64,000 nucleotides of DNA from Cinnamomum chago (lineage: Eukaryota > Streptophyta > Magnoliopsida > Laurales > Lauraceae), in assembly GCA_038049695.1 (NCBI GenBank), contig CP142455.1, forward strand, positions 24,899,501-24,963,500, in the 5' to 3' direction. The position numbers and the translations under genes are program-made. Below, piece by piece: positions 61,301-64,000 of this stretch (positions are counted from its first letter, which is position 1; the number at the start of each line of letters is the position of its first letter). Below the pieces are notes generated by a model, which made no database searches, was not told the DNA's origin, and saw nothing but the letters and a program-made list of their open reading frames with translations.

Positions 61301-63584
61301 AAACTTCCAAAGGTATGACATTCTAATTTAGTAGTTGTCATCTCATTCTCGGGGCACAAGCTTTTCCAAGCAATAGTCGTGCCCAGTTTTCAAGAAAAAA
61401 TGAAGCTATTTCAAAGGTCAAAATGCAGTTTCCATACAAAACTTACTATTTATAGTATTTTTTTTTTCTTATTTTAGGTGTTTTCAATCCATTGGAGTCT
61501 GAATTTTTGTGGAAACTCATTAACAGTAATTAATAAACTAGTTGAAGGGGTTTTTTGTAATTAATTATTTTACTATTTTTAATAACTTTTATTATTTCGG
61601 AAATGGAGGGTTTTGGATTGCTACGTATTGCTTAATAATATGAAATCAAGTTTCTATTTTTGTATTTTCCTTTTTTTTCCTTCTAAATTTAGAATTTTTT
61701 ATTAAGTTGAGGATGATAGTCTCCCTGTTTTTTTTTTTTTTTTTTTTTTTCCACACTTTTTGCTGGGCGCATATGTACATTACAAGGATTGTTGGGTTAT
61801 GTAAATGATTTTGGAAAGATGGCCCCACTCATGAGCATATCAAAAGTTTTGTGATCTCATAAAATGCAGCCGAATCGGGATCATCTGAGGCTTTTCCTCA
61901 AGGTGACCATGGGGAGATTAATTACTAGGGGTGCATAAAAAAACGGTTAAACCGCTAAATCGATCTAGACCTATCTGAACTGAGCGGTTCGTATTGGCCG
62001 GTTTTGAGGTAGATCGGTTCGGTCACGGTTCGGATTTCCTTCAAATCGTTCGGTTTGGTTCGGTTTTCGGTTCGAATGTGCGATTAAACCGCTTAAATCG
62101 AACCGATCCGAACCAATTATATAAATTTATATCTTTTATAAAATTTATAAAGAAATATGAAAAATTACTTGAAGAAGACTCAAACCCTCACTTCGTTACT
62201 TGAAGTCCAACATCTCTCACCAATTAAACTTCCATTAATTTTTTGTGAAAAAATAAATAAAATAAAACAAAAACAAAAAAACTGTAACTGGATCGAACTG
62301 AACCGGTTCCTTTCGGTTTGGTTTGGTTTGGGCACATGGGCGGTTCGGTTCAGTTTGGTTGATGGTTTCCCCTCTAAACTAATTAATCAGAACCGCCCAT
62401 CTGCACCCCTTTTAATTATGGTCCACCATGTCACCATGGGTAGCCCATGCCCGGACAGTGGGCAGTTGCCCCACATGCATGGCAAGCTGCCCACGGTGAC
62501 ATTGAAGACCGTGATAGGTCCACTCAAGGTCACCTTCAGTAAAAGCCTCACCAGACCCTGACTCAATGCAGCGTCACCAGTGACAATTGTTTGTGTGCCA
62601 CTCATACCTCAGCCGGAGAGAATATTTTATATTAAGATTGATTCCAAAGCTGGCGTGATTTTTTATTTTTTTTTGTACTCCAGCTAAAGAGGCTAGGACC
62701 CAAGAGAGCCCGCACGAGTGAGAATGCAACCTACTCAAGTGGGAAAGTAGCCAACACACAAAAATCAGGCATGGAATTACGAAATGCAAGAGTAACCAAG
62801 GGGCCTAAAAAATAGAAAACTACTCACTCGATCATGCATGGGTGTTATGGGAGTCCGGATACCCTGTTTTGTTGAAATAGGGAGATACTGTTTCATCCTA
62901 TCAACATTCTCCGGTTGTATAAAATCTCTTCTCTTCTTTTTTTTTTTTTCCATTTCAAAGATGCAATTGAAAATGTGCATTAGCTGACAGGAGATTTTAT
63001 ACAGCTGGGTAATGTTGATGGGATAAAACTATATCTCCTGTTTCCACAAAACAGGTGCTCCAGATTCATGTTACGGACACACCTCCTAAATGTATCCAAC
63101 TTATGTAATCGAAGTAACTGACTTCACGAGGCTTTCATAACCCACTATATAATTAGTCAAATGACTATATAACTGACATTTTGGTAAGGTGTGGCCAAGT
63201 CCATGTCTGGGAGTCACTTCTTATCAAGGCAAGCTCTAAGATCTCAAGATAATTATCTAATGATAGGTAATGTGCCTCAATCACATATGTAGGAATGACA
63301 TTACCCATTGGATCAATTAACCTGGTTAATCATGCATCTTCAGATTCAAAGCATATATTTCAAGCTAGTCACCTGTCATAAGTTTAGGTTAAGATTTAAG
63401 GGTTAATTTGATTTAAAACCAGTTGTAGATGACCTTCAGACCTTACCTAGCATCAGAATCTATTTGGCAGCGAAAAAAATATAAAATGAGGTCAGTAATA
63501 ATGACCTTCGAAAACTGCAGCAATCTCCATAGCCTTTGATCGGCAATCCTGGCAATGCATGGCTACCTTTATGACTATCTTTTG
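49262..63584 (-). CDS. HIPP2: HMA-domain isoprenylated protein gene, disrupted by a MITE
   Basis: Exon 2 is 63584-63506 (79 nt, as in HIPP1) and exon 3 runs from 49866 down to 49262. Exon 1 (presumably ATGAAG) was not found below 64000 and may lie outside the window. Exons join in phase 1 as in HIPP1: QKIVIKVAMHCQDCRSKAME, then GVISVAIEGKDLDLLVVTGN, then KRLRKKVGYADFVTVEEVK. The HMA metal site is MHCQDC. The linker differs from HIPP1, being Pro/Cys-rich with repeated PGPIICPPPC (about 49406-49470), and the end is NCSIM, a CaaX box. A 140-bp MITE at 49515-49654 inserts new residues and a TGA at 49574-49576. Unless spliced out, it removes half the linker and the CaaX box. Intron 2 is 13,639 bp, filled with nested transposons. 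Confidence 0.85.
49515..49654. mobile_element. 140-bp MITE in HIPP2 exon 3 (Mutator-type target size)
   Basis: The ends GTATGATGCACGGATAC and (from the right) ATGATGTCCAGATACGG are imperfect inverted repeats. The 10-bp sequence AGGTGGTGAG flanks it (49505-49514, 49655-49664). The interior repeats CCGTGTCC-type words. Removing it with one repeat copy leaves the Pro/Cys linker of HIPP2 open on both sides, so the insertion is clearly secondary. Confidence 0.85.
49867..50797. other. HIPP2 intron 2, resident part
   Basis: AT-rich intron sequence next to exon 3. It holds an AT-rich microsatellite of ATAAAAA units (50074-50119) and a 35-bp tandem duplication around ATATGCCTTTACACCCAATA (50663-50733). 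No other feature. Confidence 0.6.
51407..53029 (+). mobile_element. LTR-like segment (probable solo LTR, Gypsy type)
   Basis: It begins TGATGAGTGTTAAATATT, and its first 59 bp are tandemly duplicated (51407 and 51466). It ends with GTGGGATCGATAATTCGGAC, TTTAGTCCTTTACTAC and CTTGCGG, text typical of the 3' part of many plant Gypsy LTRs. Neither the exact right end nor a target duplication is clear. A fossil inside the MULE. Confidence 0.4.
54359..57574 (-). pseudogene. hAT transposase (BED, DUF659, hAT dimerisation), broken
   Basis: The transposase cuts and pastes the hAT element. The likely start is MVREVDPAWQHGVD at 57529. A BED-type finger follows (IKCNYFGKVVTGGITRLKEH); its second Cys is Phe here. 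Then come a DUF659/RNase-H-like core (MCDGWTTITRRSLLNFLVYS, ITDNDASMKKAG, SPCAAHCLDLMIEDI; 56633-56037), a linking part (55500-56036) and the C-terminal dimerisation block (AEWWLNYGESAP, SSNCERNWSTFSFIHTKVRN; to 54359). A probable intron lies at about 55412-55502. In-frame stops near 56681 and 56037 and a frame change near 56650 disable it. The tail after the dimerisation block is Gly/His-rich. Confidence 0.9.
57600..58730. repeat. Tandem array, about 4 units of 309-331 bp
   Basis: Units can be phased on AATAATTCGGATTTAAATAA: CGG at 57681, 58006, 58337 and 58646, giving periods of 325, 331 and 309. Each unit has an A-run of 12-40 bp and the words CCAAAAGTGTAGATCTA and TAAAACACTAGATCTAGG. It lies upstream of the hAT transposase, probably in its 5' UTR or subterminal region. 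Confidence 0.9.
59928..61158. mobile_element. Non-autonomous hAT related to the 54-59 kb element
   Basis: The 8-bp duplication GTTCAAGA (59920-59927, 61159-61166) is perfect. The ends CATGGTTCAAAATCTCGG and (from the right) CATGGTTTTAAAAACCG match the larger hAT's ends in style. The interior contains a tandem duplication with a period of about 307 bp (copies from about 60205 and 60512, with CCCCAAAAAATGATATATTA). No transposase. It sits 17 bp past the MULE's right target repeat. Confidence 0.85.
61167..61917. other. HIPP2 intron 2, resident part
   Basis: AT-rich intron DNA with a T-run of about 22 bp (61730-61751). No coding or RNA feature recognised. Confidence 0.55.
61926..62411. mobile_element. 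Short non-autonomous hAT (CGGTT-rich)
   Basis: The left end is TAGGGGTGCATAAA. The right end (reverse complement) is AAGGGGTGCAGATGGG. The 8-bp flanks TTAATTAC (61918-61925) and TTAATTAT (62412-62419) differ at one base. Both subterminal regions are filled with CGGTTCGGTT/AACCG words in both orientations. Confidence 0.78.
62651..62775 (-). mobile_element. SINE, copy 2 (partial)
   Basis: A T-rich start (62661-62679) is followed by GCTAGGACCCAAGAGAGCCC, GCACGAGTGAG and CTACTCAAGTGGGAAAGTAG. These align with the tail half of copy 1 at 39 kb, in the same orientation. The head with the B box is missing. Confidence 0.55.
62850..63062. repeat. Foldback element with about 65-bp arms
   Basis: The left arm (CCCTGTTTTGTTGAAATAGG, then ATCCTATCAACATTCTCC and TGTATAAAATCTC) pairs with the right arm (reverse complement CCTGTTTTGTGGAAACAGG, ATCCCATCAACATTACCC, TGTATAAAATCTCC). 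The loop is about 75 bp and pyrimidine-rich. It is a short MITE inside HIPP2 intron 2, 444 bp from exon 2. Confidence 0.75.
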
Positions 63585-63661
63585 CTGCACATGATGTCAA
63601 TCAATAAAGGAAACACAAAAGATTAACCACATTTTTACCATCACACTTGTATTTTTCACTG

Positions 63662-63830
63662 AAGTCAACGTGACTGAGACCCAAGATAGCCCCGCACATG
63701 AAAAAACAACCTACTAAGGTGGGAAAGGATTCCGTACATGTGAAAATGCTGCATATTTAAGATTTGAAACCTTGGCAGCTAGGTGAGAACCACCATTCCT
63801 TACCACTCAGATAAGGAGCTGTTCTCCACA
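63662..63830 (-). mobile_element. SINE, copy 3 (HIPP2 intron 1)
   Basis: GACTGAGACCCAAGATAGCC, GGTGGGAAAGGATTC, GATTTGAAACCTTGGCAGCT and AGGTGAGAACCACCATTCC align in order with copy 1 at 39 kb. On the minus strand the B-box-like word is AAGGTTTCAAATC. The rest of 63585-64000 is AT-rich intron DNA. HIPP2 exon 1 was not found there. Confidence 0.55.
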
Positions 63831-64000
63831 CTTAATTTCTTAAATGCATACTATACTAAATGACTCAAAATTTACAGATGGAATGAACCAAAATCGTGTA
63901 TGTTCATGCAGATCATTTTTCATAAAAGATGAACATGATTTACAAAACAGAATGATTTTTTGTTGATCTAATTACAAAGTCACAACCTACAGAATTCTCT

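Overview
This is a plant nuclear window, most likely from an angiosperm. The evidence is GT-AG introns, two heavy-metal-associated isoprenylated plant protein (HIPP) genes, fragments of a plant RHD3-type GTPase, plant L1-type LINEs, and CACTA, MULE, hAT and Harbinger-type transposons. The style (long introns, GTGGGCCC-rich intergenic DNA, about 70% transposon) would fit a magnoliid or another large woody-plant genome. The species cannot be fixed from the sequence alone.

Layout. 1-3.2 kb: a 3.1-kb solo LTR. 4.3-8.8 kb: a 5'-truncated LINE (LINE-A, minus strand). 9-12.3 kb: small repeats, a hairpin, a MULE-like element with long inverted ends and a Harbinger-type MITE. 12.4-15.3 kb: HIPP1, a three-exon gene on the minus strand that looks intact. 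15.7-19.6 kb: a MULE-like element with a SINE inside it, then a hAT element. 20.2-28.0 kb: a 7.9-kb CACTA element with no visible transposase that has captured at least nine exons of an RHD3/Sey1/atlastin-type GTPase gene. 28.2-33.8 kb: LINE-B, nearly full length. 35.3-37.3 kb: a second GATATC-rich MULE-like element. 40.2-44.5 kb: LINE-C. 44.5-46.2 kb: a MULE with a GC-rich core. 47.2-49.1 kb: an LTR and leader of a Copia-like element. 49.3 kb to beyond 63.6 kb: HIPP2, the tandem paralogue of HIPP1. Its second intron has grown to 13.6 kb by nested insertion of a 9.1-kb MULE that itself holds a 5.2-kb hAT, plus two more hAT-type elements, a SINE and a foldback element.

Only the two HIPP genes look like resident host genes. 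They share exon lengths, intron phases, an HMA domain with the MxCxxC metal site and a C-terminal CSIM prenylation box, so they are tandem duplicates now about 34 kb apart. HIPP1 appears functional. HIPP2 carries a 140-bp MITE in its last exon that adds an early stop, which would leave a bare HMA domain without the prenylation box. The clearest unusual objects are the RHD3-bearing CACTA element, the HIPP2 locus, and three sister LINEs whose ORF1 and ORF2 overlap by ATGA. Insertion boundaries below rest on direct repeats and inverted ends read by eye.
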